Source: JBDKTK01 sp039680225 (lineage in GTDB: Bacteria > Desulfobacterota > Syntrophia > Syntrophales > UBA4778). From it: 46,776 bases of DNA. Under the pieces are notes generated by a model that made no database searches, was not told the DNA's origin, and saw only the letters and a program-made list of their open reading frames with translations. The DNA is taken from contig JBDKTK010000377.1 of the NCBI GenBank assembly GCA_039680225.1, positions 1-46,776 on the forward strand, written 5' to 3'. Of the stretch, positions 8,883 through 17,673 are shown piece after piece (within the stretch, counting starts at the first letter, position 1; each line of letters begins with the position of its first letter). A program made the position numbers and the translations under genes.

Positions 8883-9152
8883 TTATCTATTGCGGCCGGC
8901 AGCATTTCTGTATTTATCGTAGGAGATCCGGTGCTCCGAGTATGTCGAAACGGCGAGCCCCAGGACAACGGCAAAAATCACGATTGCCGCAATCCTTTTT
9001 CCTTTCGCCTTCCCTCCGATCGCCGCGACGGCGGCGCAGACACCGGCGAGCACAATAAAGAAGAGCCGTCCGTCCGAAGACATGATCGCGGTCCCCGGGA
9101 CCAGCAGGACAACCGACATGACAAGCAGCGCTTTAACGGATGAATCTTTCAA
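8883..9152 (-). CDS. Small membrane protein coupled to the Kunitz-domain gene
   Basis: 89 residues with three hydrophobic segments (about 8-24, 29-46, 52-68) and a basic tail. The start is a TTG (9150-9152) with AAGGGGG about 5 nt upstream; it overlaps the TGA of the Kunitz-domain gene by 2 nt, so translation is probably coupled. No family recognised. The overlap implies co-expression with the exported inhibitor-like protein. Confidence 0.55.
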   Translation of the reverse strand: MKDSSVKALLVMSVVLLVPGTAIMSSDGRLFFIVLAGVCAAVAAIGGKAKGKRIAAIVIFAVVLGLAVSTYSEHRISYDKYRNAAGRNR

Positions 9153-9445
9153 AATTGCCCCCTTGATCTACCCTTATCACACGCGCACGCGCTGCGGCAT
9201 TCCTTTTCCGAAGAAAACGGCTTCGGTTCGCCGCAGCCCCCCCAGAAAAATGCCTTGCACGAATTGCTGACGGGATCGTAATGCCAGCTTTCGATAAACG
9301 CCTTGCACGGCCCCCTTTCGCCCCGGTGGGCGCAGCGGGGATCGGCTTCAGTAAATTCATCGCCTTTGCCCGCATCTTGCGCAAAAGACAGTGCCGACAG
9401 GGAAAACAGGAAAAAAAAGATTGCTATCGCAGATTTTGTCTTCAC
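9149..9445 (-). CDS. Secreted Kunitz/BPTI-type proteinase-inhibitor domain protein
   Basis: 98 residues from a GTG at 9443-9445, chosen because GAGGGG lies 7 nt upstream and the signal peptide starts there (MKTKSAIAIFFFLFS, predicted cut after SFA at 22). The mature part is one Kunitz domain: cysteines 38, 47, 63, 71, 83 and 87 have the spacing of BPTI (8-15-7-11-3 residues between them, against 8-15-7-12-3), with the GPCKA reactive loop, the FFWGGC core and the ECRSAC C-terminal helix. The P1 position is Lys48, which in BPTI gives trypsin inhibition. An extra Cys89 and a basic tail follow. Kunitz domains are mainly animal proteins; bacterial ones are known but uncommon. Target unknown. Confidence 0.88.
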   Translation of the reverse strand: MKTKSAIAIFFFLFSLSALSFAQDAGKGDEFTEADPRCAHRGERGPCKAFIESWHYDPVSNSCKAFFWGGCGEPKPFSSEKECRSACACDKGRSRGQF

Positions 9446-9718
9446 GAGATTGCCCCTCAGGATATATGCGCGAGTTCCGCGCCGGTTATGAACCATTTGC
9501 CGGCAACTGCCGGTTTCTTTGAATACACATCACAGGCCATATACCAACCCCGATTGTTTGCTGACTTTTTCTCATATGTACACAACTCGGCGCCATTGAT
9601 CAAGGCGGGAGTCAATCGCTTCGGGGCGGATGCTCCGGTTTATTCCGGATTCCTTTTTACTCTGAGTTCCTTGTATTTGAAAAGGAGATGAGGTACAGAC
9701 TGGCAGGGTGGTAAATGT

Positions 9719-10279
9719 ATGTTGAATCAGCACGTAACAGGTTTTCCAAAATATTTAAAAATGACAGCCCTGGCGTTTGTTTTATTTACAGCCTCATCCG
9801 CCTACGCCGGTCTGAGTTTGATTCCCGTTGATGTCGCAATGGACGGAAACGATTTATATTTTGTCCTGGAAGAGCCCTGCCAGATAGAATTTCTGAGAGT
9901 AAGCGCCTTGGCAGACAGGGACAAGGCGAAGAGGACGGTCCCGATCAGGGCGAAAGCCCTCTGGCTGCTTGGCTATGATATGAGCACCCCGCCGGAAAAA
10001 CGGAGATACCTGAATCTGAAGCAGATAGAGTACGGCAGGAAACTCACGGAGTTTCCCCGGGTAGAGGGCCCGGCCGCCCTGCAGAAGAATGTTGAATATT
10101 TTATAGAGATCGACGCTCCGGGGAAAATCGCCCGGGATGTATTTATCATTACAGACGACAATAAGGCGCTGATGCCGCGGCCCGCATTTGAGCGCCAGAA
10201 GGAACGGACTTATTCAGTTTTGACAGACAAGGACGGCAACAAAATTTTCGTTCCGAAAAAAAAGGCTAAAAATAAGTGA
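9719..10279 (+). CDS. Exported hypothetical protein (186 aa)
   Basis: It has a signal peptide (hydrophobic core about 15-26, ALAFVLFTASSAYA) and a mature region of about 155 residues with no recognised domain: alternating beta strands (DLYFVLEEPCQIEFLRV, NVEYFIEIDAP, RDVFIITDD) and a Lys-rich tail. The ATG at 9719 has only a weak Shine-Dalgarno (GGGTGG). The start of the secreted-protein block, ahead of the caspase-fold gene on the same strand. Confidence 0.6.
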   Translation: MLNQHVTGFPKYLKMTALAFVLFTASSAYAGLSLIPVDVAMDGNDLYFVLEEPCQIEFLRVSALADRDKAKRTVPIRAKALWLLGYDMSTPPEKRRYLNLKQIEYGRKLTEFPRVEGPAALQKNVEYFIEIDAPGKIARDVFIITDDNKALMPRPAFERQKERTYSVLTDKDGNKIFVPKKKAKNK

Positions 10280-10327
10280 CTGCAAAAAGCCCCGGATGCA
10301 ATAAGGCGGCGCGCTGCCGGGTCCATA

Positions 10328-10450
10328 TTACTTCAGCCGGTACAGCGGGCCGTCCTTCCCGAAGTTGATGATCAGGGTCGTCCGGGTATGACTGGGCATC
10401 TGCTGTATGCTAAAGCTGTATTGACAGGGAACATACAAGGAGCTTATCAT
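10328..10450 (-). pseudogene. Possible C-terminal remnant of a small lipoprotein-like gene
   Basis: The minus strand holds a 40-codon open frame whose end (PSHTRTTLIINFGKDGPLYRLK) looks like the last beta strands of BamE/SmpA-like lipoproteins. There is no signal peptide or Shine-Dalgarno, and its 5-prime end lies under the promoter of the caspase-fold gene. It may be chance; resemblance judged by eye. Confidence 0.25.
10421..10450 (+). promoter_or_regulatory. Sigma70-like promoter of the caspase-fold lipoprotein gene
   Basis: TTGACA at 10421-10426, 18-nt spacer, TATCAT at 10445-10450; the ATG is at 10480 with AAAGGG upstream. Confidence 0.5.
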
Positions 10451-10479
10451 CCCGCATCAACGCGTTTAAAGGGTGTTTC

Positions 10480-12747
10480 ATGAAAAAGCTCCATCTCGTT
10501 ACGGTAATCGGCCTTCTGTCACTTGCCTGCGGTTGCGCGACACTGGAATCCAGGAAAATCGAATTATGTGAGAACAGGAAGTGCGCCGCCGTCCAATCGG
10601 ATGCCCAGAAACAGGAACTCCTGGGCAAGCTCTACGCGCTCCTCAAGAATAACCTGAACAGGGACATCATCTTCTATGAAACGGACCCGGGGAAAAGGGA
10701 ACAGGCCGACGTCGGCTTCGGTTACTTTCTCCAGGGCGGGCCGATGCCGGGCTGGGCCAAAATCCGTTCCGTCAAATTTACCGACATTCTTTATATCGAC
10801 CGCGAAAAGCTGGAAATAAAATTCAAGGTCGACCCGGACATGACCTGGAATATGACTCCGGTCTTCTCCATGGCCTCCGAAGGGACCTTGAGCGTCAAGG
10901 ACAACAACCAGATCAAGTACTCGACAACATATCTCGTAAGCTGGATGGTGGTCGGCACTTCCGCCTGGAAGCACGAAATGATGTTCGATTATATTGATTT
11001 GGATAAAAGCGTGATGGGCTCTTACTATTCTATCGGCGGCGGCGGGCCGCTGTGCGCGGGCGGCGGGACCGGGTATACTCTGGCCAGGTTCCCGGTGAGC
11101 GTCCATGAGCAGCAGGATACCGTTGTTATCGCGGTGAAGCCGAAAGACCCGGCGGTACAGGGCGCCGGCGGCAAGCCCCCGGTGCTCGAGTATAAACTTT
11201 CTCTTTCAGACCCGGCGGGCAGGCAGGCCCTGGAGGGCGGCAAAGAGGCGGTCCTTAATTTGGAAGTGTCGAATATCGGCGGGGACACGGCAAAAGACGT
11301 TCAGGTCATCCTGTCCGGCAACCAGGAGCTTGTGGGTTACCTGGGGGAAAAGCACGTCATCGGCGACGTGAAGGTCGGGGAAAAGAAAGCGGTCGCGATC
11401 AAGGCCGTCCTGCCGGCCAGAATTCAATCGGCAAAAGCGGGCATCAGTGTTGAAATCAGGGAGGGCCGGGGATTTTCGCCCGCGGAGAAGAAGTCCGTGG
11501 AAATAGCCGTACTGCCGGCGGGCGTGACGGAAACCGTGGAGGTCATTTCGCAGCTGCCGAAGCTGACATTCACCAGCCAACTCAAGGACCAGAACAATAA
11601 CCGCATTCTCGACGGCGGCGAAGAAATCACGCTCAGGGTCGAGGTAGGCAACTCGGGCCAGGGCACGGCGAAAGACGTGCAAGTGGTCCTGTCCGGGCAC
11701 AAGGAGCTGGTCAGCTGGCTCGGGGCAAAGAAATTCATCGGCGCTGTGAAGCCGGGGGAAAGTAAGATGGCGGAGTTCAAGACGGTGCTGCCGTCCCAGA
11801 TTCCCTCGGAAACGGCAAACCTCAGGATTGAGGTGGTTGAGGGCCGGGGGTTTGCGCCCGCGCAGAGGAAAACCCTGCAGATCGCCATGAGGACCGCCGA
11901 CGTGAAGGAAACAGTGGAAATCATTTCCGAGGTCAACGTGGACGACATCCCGCCCCGGATCAAGGGTTATGAGCGCAGGGATGCGGTCGCGCTCGTTATC
12001 GGGATCAGCAAATACCGCGAGGAAAAGATACCCGCAGTCAAGTACGCGGTGCGGGATGCCGAGGTCATGGCGAAATACCTCGAGAACCTGGGCGGCATCC
12101 CGAAGGCCAACATCCAGGTCCTGACCGACGACAAGGCTTCGAAGAGCGATATCCAGGGTTATATAGAGGACTGGCTCCCCCGGCGGGTCAACAAAAATTC
12201 GACCGTGTTCGTTTATTATTCCGGCCACGGCGCGCCGGACCCCCAGGGGAAGAATGCTTTTATCGTCCCCTACGAGGGCCAGCCCGATTTCCCGTCGAAG
12301 CTATATCCGCTGCAGGCCATGTATGATTCGTTGAGCAAACTGCCGGCCAGTGAAGTAGTGGTTATGCTAGACAGCTGCTTCTCCGGCGCGAAAGGGCGGA
12401 GCATTTCGCCGGAAGGCTCCAGGCCGCTCGTCATGACTCTCAATCCAATCGTGCCCGCCAATAACAAGGTGATCGTCATGGCCGGCGCGAGCGGCAGCCA
12501 GATCAGCTCGGATTTCGACCGGGCGCAGCACGGCCTGTTCACCTATTATATATTGAGGGGCATGAGGGGCGAGGCGGACAGGAAAAGGACGGGCTCGGTG
12601 GAACTCGGGGACCTTTTTCAGTACGTCAAATCAAACGTGGCGGAAAAGGCCTCGCTCGAACTGAACCGGGACCAGACACCGGTCATCCTGCCATCCGAGA
12701 ATATAGCGGCCGGCCAGCTCAAAGTGCCGGTAGTCAGGACAAGATAG
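10480..12747 (+). CDS. Caspase-fold (peptidase C14-like) lipoprotein with two beta-sandwich repeats
   Basis: 755 residues. Type II signal peptide with lipobox-like LACGC, so probably lipid-anchored. An N-terminal unknown region (about 25-230) is followed by two CARDB-like beta-sandwich repeats (about 235-355 and 361-480) that share the blocks VSNIGG/VGNSGQ..TAKDVQV, LSG..ELV, and EGRGF.PA. The C-terminal caspase-like domain (about 495-750) has DAVALVIGISKY, catalytic His583 in YYSGHG and Cys633 in LDSCFSGA, so the dyad is intact. Bacterial caspase homologues often prefer basic or small P1 residues; the substrate here is unknown. A strong terminator follows, and the FlgT-N/TPR genes converge on it. 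Confidence 0.88.
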   Translation: MKKLHLVTVIGLLSLACGCATLESRKIELCENRKCAAVQSDAQKQELLGKLYALLKNNLNRDIIFYETDPGKREQADVGFGYFLQGGPMPGWAKIRSVKFTDILYIDREKLEIKFKVDPDMTWNMTPVFSMASEGTLSVKDNNQIKYSTTYLVSWMVVGTSAWKHEMMFDYIDLDKSVMGSYYSIGGGGPLCAGGGTGYTLARFPVSVHEQQDTVVIAVKPKDPAVQGAGGKPPVLEYKLSLSDPAGRQALEGGKEAVLNLEVSNIGGDTAKDVQVILSGNQELVGYLGEKHVIGDVKVGEKKAVAIKAVLPARIQSAKAGISVEIREGRGFSPAEKKSVEIAVLPAGVTETVEVISQLPKLTFTSQLKDQNNNRILDGGEEITLRVEVGNSGQGTAKDVQVVLSGHKELVSWLGAKKFIGAVKPGESKMAEFKTVLPSQIPSETANLRIEVVEGRGFAPAQRKTLQIAMRTADVKETVEIISEVNVDDIPPRIKGYERRDAVALVIGISKYREEKIPAVKYAVRDAEVMAKYLENLGGIPKANIQVLTDDKASKSDIQGYIEDWLPRRVNKNSTVFVYYSGHGAPDPQGKNAFIVPYEGQPDFPSKLYPLQAMYDSLSKLPASEVVVMLDSCFSGAKGRSISPEGSRPLVMTLNPIVPANNKVIVMAGASGSQISSDFDRAQHGLFTYYILRGMRGEADRKRTGSVELGDLFQYVKSNVAEKASLELNRDQTPVILPSENIAAGQLKVPVVRTR

Positions 12748-12758
12748 CCGGGCTCCAT

Positions 12759-12786
12759 TAAACATATGCCGGTAAACATATGCCGG
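12759..12786. repeat. Tandem direct repeat, 2 x 14 bp
   Basis: TAAACATATGCCGG occurs twice in a row between the caspase-fold gene and its terminator; the second copy runs into the terminator stem. Probably a small slippage duplication. Confidence 0.8.
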
Positions 12787-12816
12787 CGGGAGGCCCGATC
12801 GCCCGCCGGCTTTTTT
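12782..12816 (+). terminator. Rho-independent terminator of the caspase-fold gene
   Basis: Perfect 9-bp stem GCCGGCGGG / CCCGCCGGC (12782-12790 with 12802-12810), 11-nt loop, then TTTTTT (12811-12816). Confidence 0.9.
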
Positions 12817-14998
12817 AAGAAACCTTGTTGAGCCTCGCCCTGAGTTCCCGGACTTTGGCTTTCCCGTTGCGCAGCTGCTCCACCTCGTTCTCCCCGGGGT
12901 TGCGCATTTTCCTGTCGAGCTTCTCCCATATCTTCACGTACGCTTCCCAGGCATTGAGCGCATCGAGCAGGCGGCCCGCCTCCTCGCAGGTTTCCGCCTT
13001 AAGGTAAAACCACTGATTGTCTTCGGGGTTCTTTCGGATCATCTCATCAATTTCGACCAATGCCTGATCATAGCGGTCCAACTGCCTCAGCAGGCCAACC
13101 CTTTGCTGGCGAGCGCCGTTGGCATCCGGATAAAATTCTATCAGCTTAGAGAAATCTTCCAGCGCTTTCTCTTTCTCGCCTGATTCGCTGTACACGTCCG
13201 CACGCGTCATCCTTGCTTCGAAAAGTTTCGGGTTATATCGCAGAGCTTCCGTACAGTCTGCAATCAGCTTTTCATTTCGCTCCTTCATCCCCCCGAAAAA
13301 GCGCAATTTGCAGCGGGCTTCGTATGCTTCTGCAAAGCGGGGATTAAGGATTATCGCTTTGCCGTATGCTTCCATCGCTTCGGTGAAAGTTTCGGGTTTA
13401 TCACGGCGGGCATCGGTCCCCGACTGCCATTCCTCGAATACTTTCTTGCCGATTCTCAGCCAGCGTCCCGCAGGCGAGAACTGGGTATCGAGGTCTTTTT
13501 CGAAATCAGCCGAATCGCAAAGGGCAATCCGGTCATTGGGATCAGGGCGGGTCTTTGCCCACTCACAAGCCTTCCGCATATCGGACTTGCCGCCCTTATA
13601 ATTTTTATATTCCAGGCGAACCCCTGCCCGGTTCTCGTATGCTGAAATGATAAATTCCAGTTTCATCATGCTCTTCTGGATCTTATCTATGGTCCGGGGC
13701 ATTTCCGAATCAATCTTGTTCGCAGGAATTCCGAATTTCTCGGCTATCAGTGTGCGCTCCCGATCGGGCGCCTTGCCGTCCAGCACATCCAACATTGCGC
13801 TTTTGTTCCTCTCCGCCTGTTCCTTGAAAATTGCCCTCAGGATTTCGAGAACACGCTTGTCTTCGGACGTGAGAAAATTTGGTGTCTCTGAAATTTTGAC
13901 CACTTTGTCAAGCTCTGTCAGGGAGCCTTTCAGGTCGCCTTTGTCCTTCATGATCCGCGCTTTCATCATGTAAGCTGCAAGCACGCCGATATCTGAGGCC
14001 AAATTGCCGTCCCCGATTTTCATGGCCTTGTCCATCTCCCGGATCGCGTCGTCGAACCGCTCAATTTCCGCGAGCAGGTCGCCTTTGGCCGCATGGTACC
14101 AGGCATTTTTCGGGTCCAGCGCAATTGCCTTGTCCATATCCGCAAGGACCCTGTCGCAGGTGGTGCGGTTCGTCCGGCTGCACGCATTCATTACCCAGCC
14201 CCGCCGCAGGATATCGGCCCTGGTCATGTAAAATTTTGCATTATTCGGCTCAAGGGCGAGGGCCTTGTCCATGTCGGCGAGCGCCGGTTCGATTTTCTCC
14301 ACCGCGCGGGCCGCCCGGGCAAACGCCCGCACAACGTAGGCCATGGCAAAATCAGGATTGAGGGCTATTGATTGAGTAAGCGCCTCGTCCGCCTCGTCGA
14401 ATTTCAGATCCTCGTTGAGTCTTGCCCCTTTTTCATACAGGACGTTTGCCCGGAAGCGCGTCTCCTCGGTGCCGAGCCGGGCCAGGACATCCTTGCGCTC
14501 CTCTCCCGCGGCTTGCGGCAGTTTCTTTTTCAGTTCTTCCGTTTCGCGCGCCAGCCGGGCGTAATCTTTCTGAAGTTTTTTATAGGATTCCACCAGGTTC
14601 AGATCGGACCGGGCCCTGCGGATGTTCGTCTCGACCTCTTCGGTCGTCAGGGCCGCCTTGATTTTCACCTTGAAGCGCACGGATTTCTTCCCGACAAGCT
14701 CCGTTTGCTCGTCGATTACGGAAACTTTCATCGCATGATTGGCGACGACCTCGATGACGTCCTCTTGAAGCGAAAGGTTCTGCACCTTGCTGTAGCTGCG
14801 GACAAAAGTCCCGGCCTGCTCGGCGGCGGAGCGGATCGCGTTGCGGCGCGCCTTCTCCCCGGCGATTTCCATCGTTTCGCCCTCGCCCATGATGTATTCT
14901 CCCTCGGCTGTGATCTCGAACTTCTCGGCGCGGGCTGCGGGGGCGATTACCAGAACAATGAACAAGACGATAAAGATTATTGAATTTCTTTTCATCAC
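12815..14998 (-). CDS. Exported FlgT-N-like / TPR repeat protein (727 aa)
   Basis: Signal peptide at 1-24 (cut after ARA). Residues about 26-125 match the pattern of the FlgT N-terminal / LPP20-type domain (EGEYIMGEGETMEIAGEKARRNAIRS, in part), then a coiled coil rich in Leu/Lys/Glu (about 135-170), then many TPR-type helix pairs to the C-terminus, several with the classic A..DMDKALALEPNNAKFY pattern. Periplasmic scaffold is the likely role. Start: GTG at 14998 with GGAG 7 nt upstream; an ATG follows immediately. It is paralogous over the N-terminal 170 residues to the next gene upstream (15092-16888), and both converge on the caspase-fold gene. Confidence 0.8.
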   Translation of the reverse strand: MMKRNSIIFIVLFIVLVIAPAARAEKFEITAEGEYIMGEGETMEIAGEKARRNAIRSAAEQAGTFVRSYSKVQNLSLQEDVIEVVANHAMKVSVIDEQTELVGKKSVRFKVKIKAALTTEEVETNIRRARSDLNLVESYKKLQKDYARLARETEELKKKLPQAAGEERKDVLARLGTEETRFRANVLYEKGARLNEDLKFDEADEALTQSIALNPDFAMAYVVRAFARAARAVEKIEPALADMDKALALEPNNAKFYMTRADILRRGWVMNACSRTNRTTCDRVLADMDKAIALDPKNAWYHAAKGDLLAEIERFDDAIREMDKAMKIGDGNLASDIGVLAAYMMKARIMKDKGDLKGSLTELDKVVKISETPNFLTSEDKRVLEILRAIFKEQAERNKSAMLDVLDGKAPDRERTLIAEKFGIPANKIDSEMPRTIDKIQKSMMKLEFIISAYENRAGVRLEYKNYKGGKSDMRKACEWAKTRPDPNDRIALCDSADFEKDLDTQFSPAGRWLRIGKKVFEEWQSGTDARRDKPETFTEAMEAYGKAIILNPRFAEAYEARCKLRFFGGMKERNEKLIADCTEALRYNPKLFEARMTRADVYSESGEKEKALEDFSKLIEFYPDANGARQQRVGLLRQLDRYDQALVEIDEMIRKNPEDNQWFYLKAETCEEAGRLLDALNAWEAYVKIWEKLDRKMRNPGENEVEQLRNGKAKVRELRARLNKVS

Positions 14999-15064
14999 AA
15001 TGTTTCTCCAATATTTCGCCCCTTTTCTAAAGGCGGGGCAGGGGGGGATCTGAGGCCTGAAAAA

Positions 15065-15085
15065 TCCCCCTTTAAAAAAGGGGGA
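15065..15085 (-). terminator. Hairpin after the second TPR gene
   Basis: 9-bp stem TCCCCCTTT / AAAGGGGGA with a 3-nt loop just beyond the stop of the gene at 15092. Read leftward it is followed by TTTTTCAGG, so it can act as a terminator. Confidence 0.6.
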
Positions 15086-15091
15086 CCTTCA

Positions 15092-16888
15092 TTATTTCAG
15101 TCTGTCCACGTCCTTGCATGCATTCGTGTCTTTATATTGAGAGCAAAGCAGGTTGTAATCAGCAAGGGCCTTTGCCGGTGAGCCGAGCTCCTCATAAACC
15201 GCCGCCCTGTCGCGGAGATTGCTCGACTTGAAATGTATCCACACCAAGGCCTCCGTTTCTGAGCGGCTCAATTTTGCAATCCTGGCATCATCAAATTTCA
15301 GAAGATCATCATATTTAAACATTGAAAGGGCATGGGGCAGTTGTTTCTCTATTATCCCCAGCGCCGCCGTCAGGTCCTTCAGGGCATCAGCGGGGTTTTT
15401 GCTCATTTTCAGCATCATTGCTCTTGTATAATACATATAGGTAAGCTTTATTGCGTCCCTGTCCCGGGGATTTTTTCTTTCCAGAAGCCTGATCGCATCC
15501 GAAATGTCCCTTATTCGGGAGGAGTCATCTCCGTCGCCGAGCATTGCTCTCGCCAAGAAGTCCTCCGCATCGGCCCGTCCTGAGGAAATCTTCCGCTTTG
15601 CATCCTCAAGGGCTTTATTTTTTTTGTCACCGTCATAGGCAAAATACAGCTCTTCCTGGAGCTTCATAAACTCTGAATTCCCCGGCTCGGGGTCGCGAAA
15701 CGCCGGATGGTCTTTAGATAATTTTCTGAACATAAGATCGTCTTCCCGGGCGAGCTCCTTATTGCCGGCAACCTCATAAAAACGGGACCTCTCGCCGTAA
15801 TACGAGAACAGGAGACCGCAACTGGTTTTCCGGCACAGTTCGATGGCGCGGGTCATGTCGGCAATCTGCCTGTCATTGTCATTGACAGGGTCGAGGTATG
15901 CGGTCCGCTGCGCGAAGTACTTGTGTGAATCCGGACTGAGGGCGATCGCCCGGTCAATGTCCCCGAGTATTGACGCCTGGTTTTTTTTATCGTCGGGAAG
16001 CTTGGGGGCGTTCGGGTCTTTCCTGTAAGCGACCGTCCATTCCAGAGACCTGATGTTATCATTTATTTCCGCCCTGAGGGCGTAGGCGTCGGCATAGTCA
16101 GGGTCCATGGAAACGGCCCGGTTCACGTCCGCAAGGGCCTGGTACAGATCCGCGATTTCCTTGCGGCAATCCGATTTCTCTTTTTCCAACCTCTCATAGC
16201 AGGCATTGACCGCATTTCTGTTCAGGCCTGCCTTCCCTGAATATGCCGTGGCCAGGTCAGGGTTCAGCTCGAGGGCCGTATTGAACGCCTTCATTGCCAG
16301 CTCGGGGCTCAGGGTATAATCGCTTCCCTTCTCAACCCAGAGGTTTGCCTTGAACTTTTTCTCTTCGTCCGAGATTTTTGCCAGGACCTGTTTCCTGTCG
16401 GCGCCCGCGGCGAGCTGATTTTTGAGCGTTTCGACCTCTTTCGCCTGGCGGTCATATTCCGCTTTGAGCTTCTTATACGATTCGACCGCCCCGGCATCCT
16501 CGCGGACCTTGCGGAGATTTGCCTCGACCTCCTCTGTTTTTACGACCGCCTTTATCCGGACGACAAACCTGATGGCGTCCAGATCGCCCACAACCGTTTT
16601 TTTCCGGTCGAGGACCGTCACTTTCATAGAGTGGTTTGCTATGACCTCGATGACATCTTCGGCCAGGGCCAGGTTTTTCACCTTGGAATAGCTTTTCACG
16701 AAGGCGCCCGCCTGCTCGGCGGCGCTCTGCCGGGCCTTCATCAGGGCACGCTCTTCGGCAACGGCCATGGTTTCGCCGGCGCCCATTACGTATACGCCCT
16801 CGGTTATTATCTCCCGTTGTCCGGCCTGAACGGCAGTGGCGAAAATGAGCAATACAAAGAACAAGCTTACGGCCAGGCACTTTTTCAT
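15092..16888 (-). CDS. Exported FlgT-N-like / TPR repeat protein (598 aa), paralogue of the gene at 12815
   Basis: Start ATG at 16888 chosen because AGGAG lies 6 nt upstream and the signal peptide begins there (MKKCLAVSLFFVLLIFA, cut after VQA). Then an FlgT-N/LPP20-like domain (about 22-120; EGVYVMGAGETMAVAEERAL, in part; SYSKVKNLALAEDVIEVIANHSMKV near-identical to its paralogue in pattern), a coiled coil (about 130-170), and TPR helices. The C-terminal half has diverged more than the N-terminal part and includes a stretch with few clear repeats. Periplasmic; partner unknown. Gene order and homology point to a duplication. Confidence 0.8.
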   Translation of the reverse strand: MKKCLAVSLFFVLLIFATAVQAGQREIITEGVYVMGAGETMAVAEERALMKARQSAAEQAGAFVKSYSKVKNLALAEDVIEVIANHSMKVTVLDRKKTVVGDLDAIRFVVRIKAVVKTEEVEANLRKVREDAGAVESYKKLKAEYDRQAKEVETLKNQLAAGADRKQVLAKISDEEKKFKANLWVEKGSDYTLSPELAMKAFNTALELNPDLATAYSGKAGLNRNAVNACYERLEKEKSDCRKEIADLYQALADVNRAVSMDPDYADAYALRAEINDNIRSLEWTVAYRKDPNAPKLPDDKKNQASILGDIDRAIALSPDSHKYFAQRTAYLDPVNDNDRQIADMTRAIELCRKTSCGLLFSYYGERSRFYEVAGNKELAREDDLMFRKLSKDHPAFRDPEPGNSEFMKLQEELYFAYDGDKKNKALEDAKRKISSGRADAEDFLARAMLGDGDDSSRIRDISDAIRLLERKNPRDRDAIKLTYMYYTRAMMLKMSKNPADALKDLTAALGIIEKQLPHALSMFKYDDLLKFDDARIAKLSRSETEALVWIHFKSSNLRDRAAVYEELGSPAKALADYNLLCSQYKDTNACKDVDRLK

Positions 16889-17011
16889 AAAGACTCCTGA
16901 TTTGAATTGTTTGTTCTTGATACAGCATCTCAAGGGTGATTACAAGCCAAAGCCCGGTGGTATTGAACTTCCCGTCATGGTATGTACCATTGAACTTGAA
17001 AGGGGTAGCCG

Positions 17012-17623
17012 ATGTTTCGAAAAAGGGCCAATCCGATTCTGGCAGCCGCAACAGTCCTCATTTTTATTTCAGGATATGTCTTTGCCCAGGAATTCAAGCC
17101 GTACCAGTCGCCCGACAGGACATTCCGGTGCGCCCTGCCTTCGGGTTGGGGCATCGTGGAAAGCCCCGGTTACAGCCGGGAGGTTTCGGGAGTGGACGGG
17201 TTTGACGCATACAGCGGCGGTTTTGAGGACCGGGTCACCATTTCCATCAGGTATTACCCCCGGGGAAATAAGCTCCACAAAGATATGGACACCTACATCA
17301 GGACTTTTTCCCGGCCGGTCCTGGCAGTTATGGAGGGGCAGTCATACGGGCCGGTAAAGGACCTTGACTTCAAGGGAACAAAGGCCAAAACCTTCGAGCG
17401 GTCCGGGTACGACTACGAGAGCCATGTCTATAACCAGAAGCTTGACAGGTACGTGGAACCGCTGCACCCGAGAAAGATGGAGTATACGGAAAGGTTTATT
17501 GTCATGCCCGCGAAGAGCGGTTTCGTTGCTTTCCGCTATAAAGCGAGGCCGGACAAGGTAAAGCAGTATGAAAATGTTTTTGCACGGGTGACCGGGTCGT
17601 TTTCATTTCCGACAGACAAATGA
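17012..17623 (+). CDS. Exported hypothetical protein (203 aa)
   Basis: AAAGGGG lies 6 nt before the ATG. Signal peptide 1-25 (cut after VFA). The mature part begins with a pattern common in PsbP/DUF1795-like small exported proteins: SPDRTFRCALPSGWGIVE, then beta strands and SGFVAFRYKARPDKVKQYENVFARVTGSF. This is resemblance only. It is the first of two rightward genes of the secreted block, 50 nt before the duplicated-module gene. Confidence 0.65.
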   Translation: MFRKRANPILAAATVLIFISGYVFAQEFKPYQSPDRTFRCALPSGWGIVESPGYSREVSGVDGFDAYSGGFEDRVTISIRYYPRGNKLHKDMDTYIRTFSRPVLAVMEGQSYGPVKDLDFKGTKAKTFERSGYDYESHVYNQKLDRYVEPLHPRKMEYTERFIVMPAKSGFVAFRYKARPDKVKQYENVFARVTGSFSFPTDK

Positions 17624-17673
17624 ATTGCGCTCCCCCGCCGGATCTTACACCTGTTTTGAATGGAAGGATGGAT

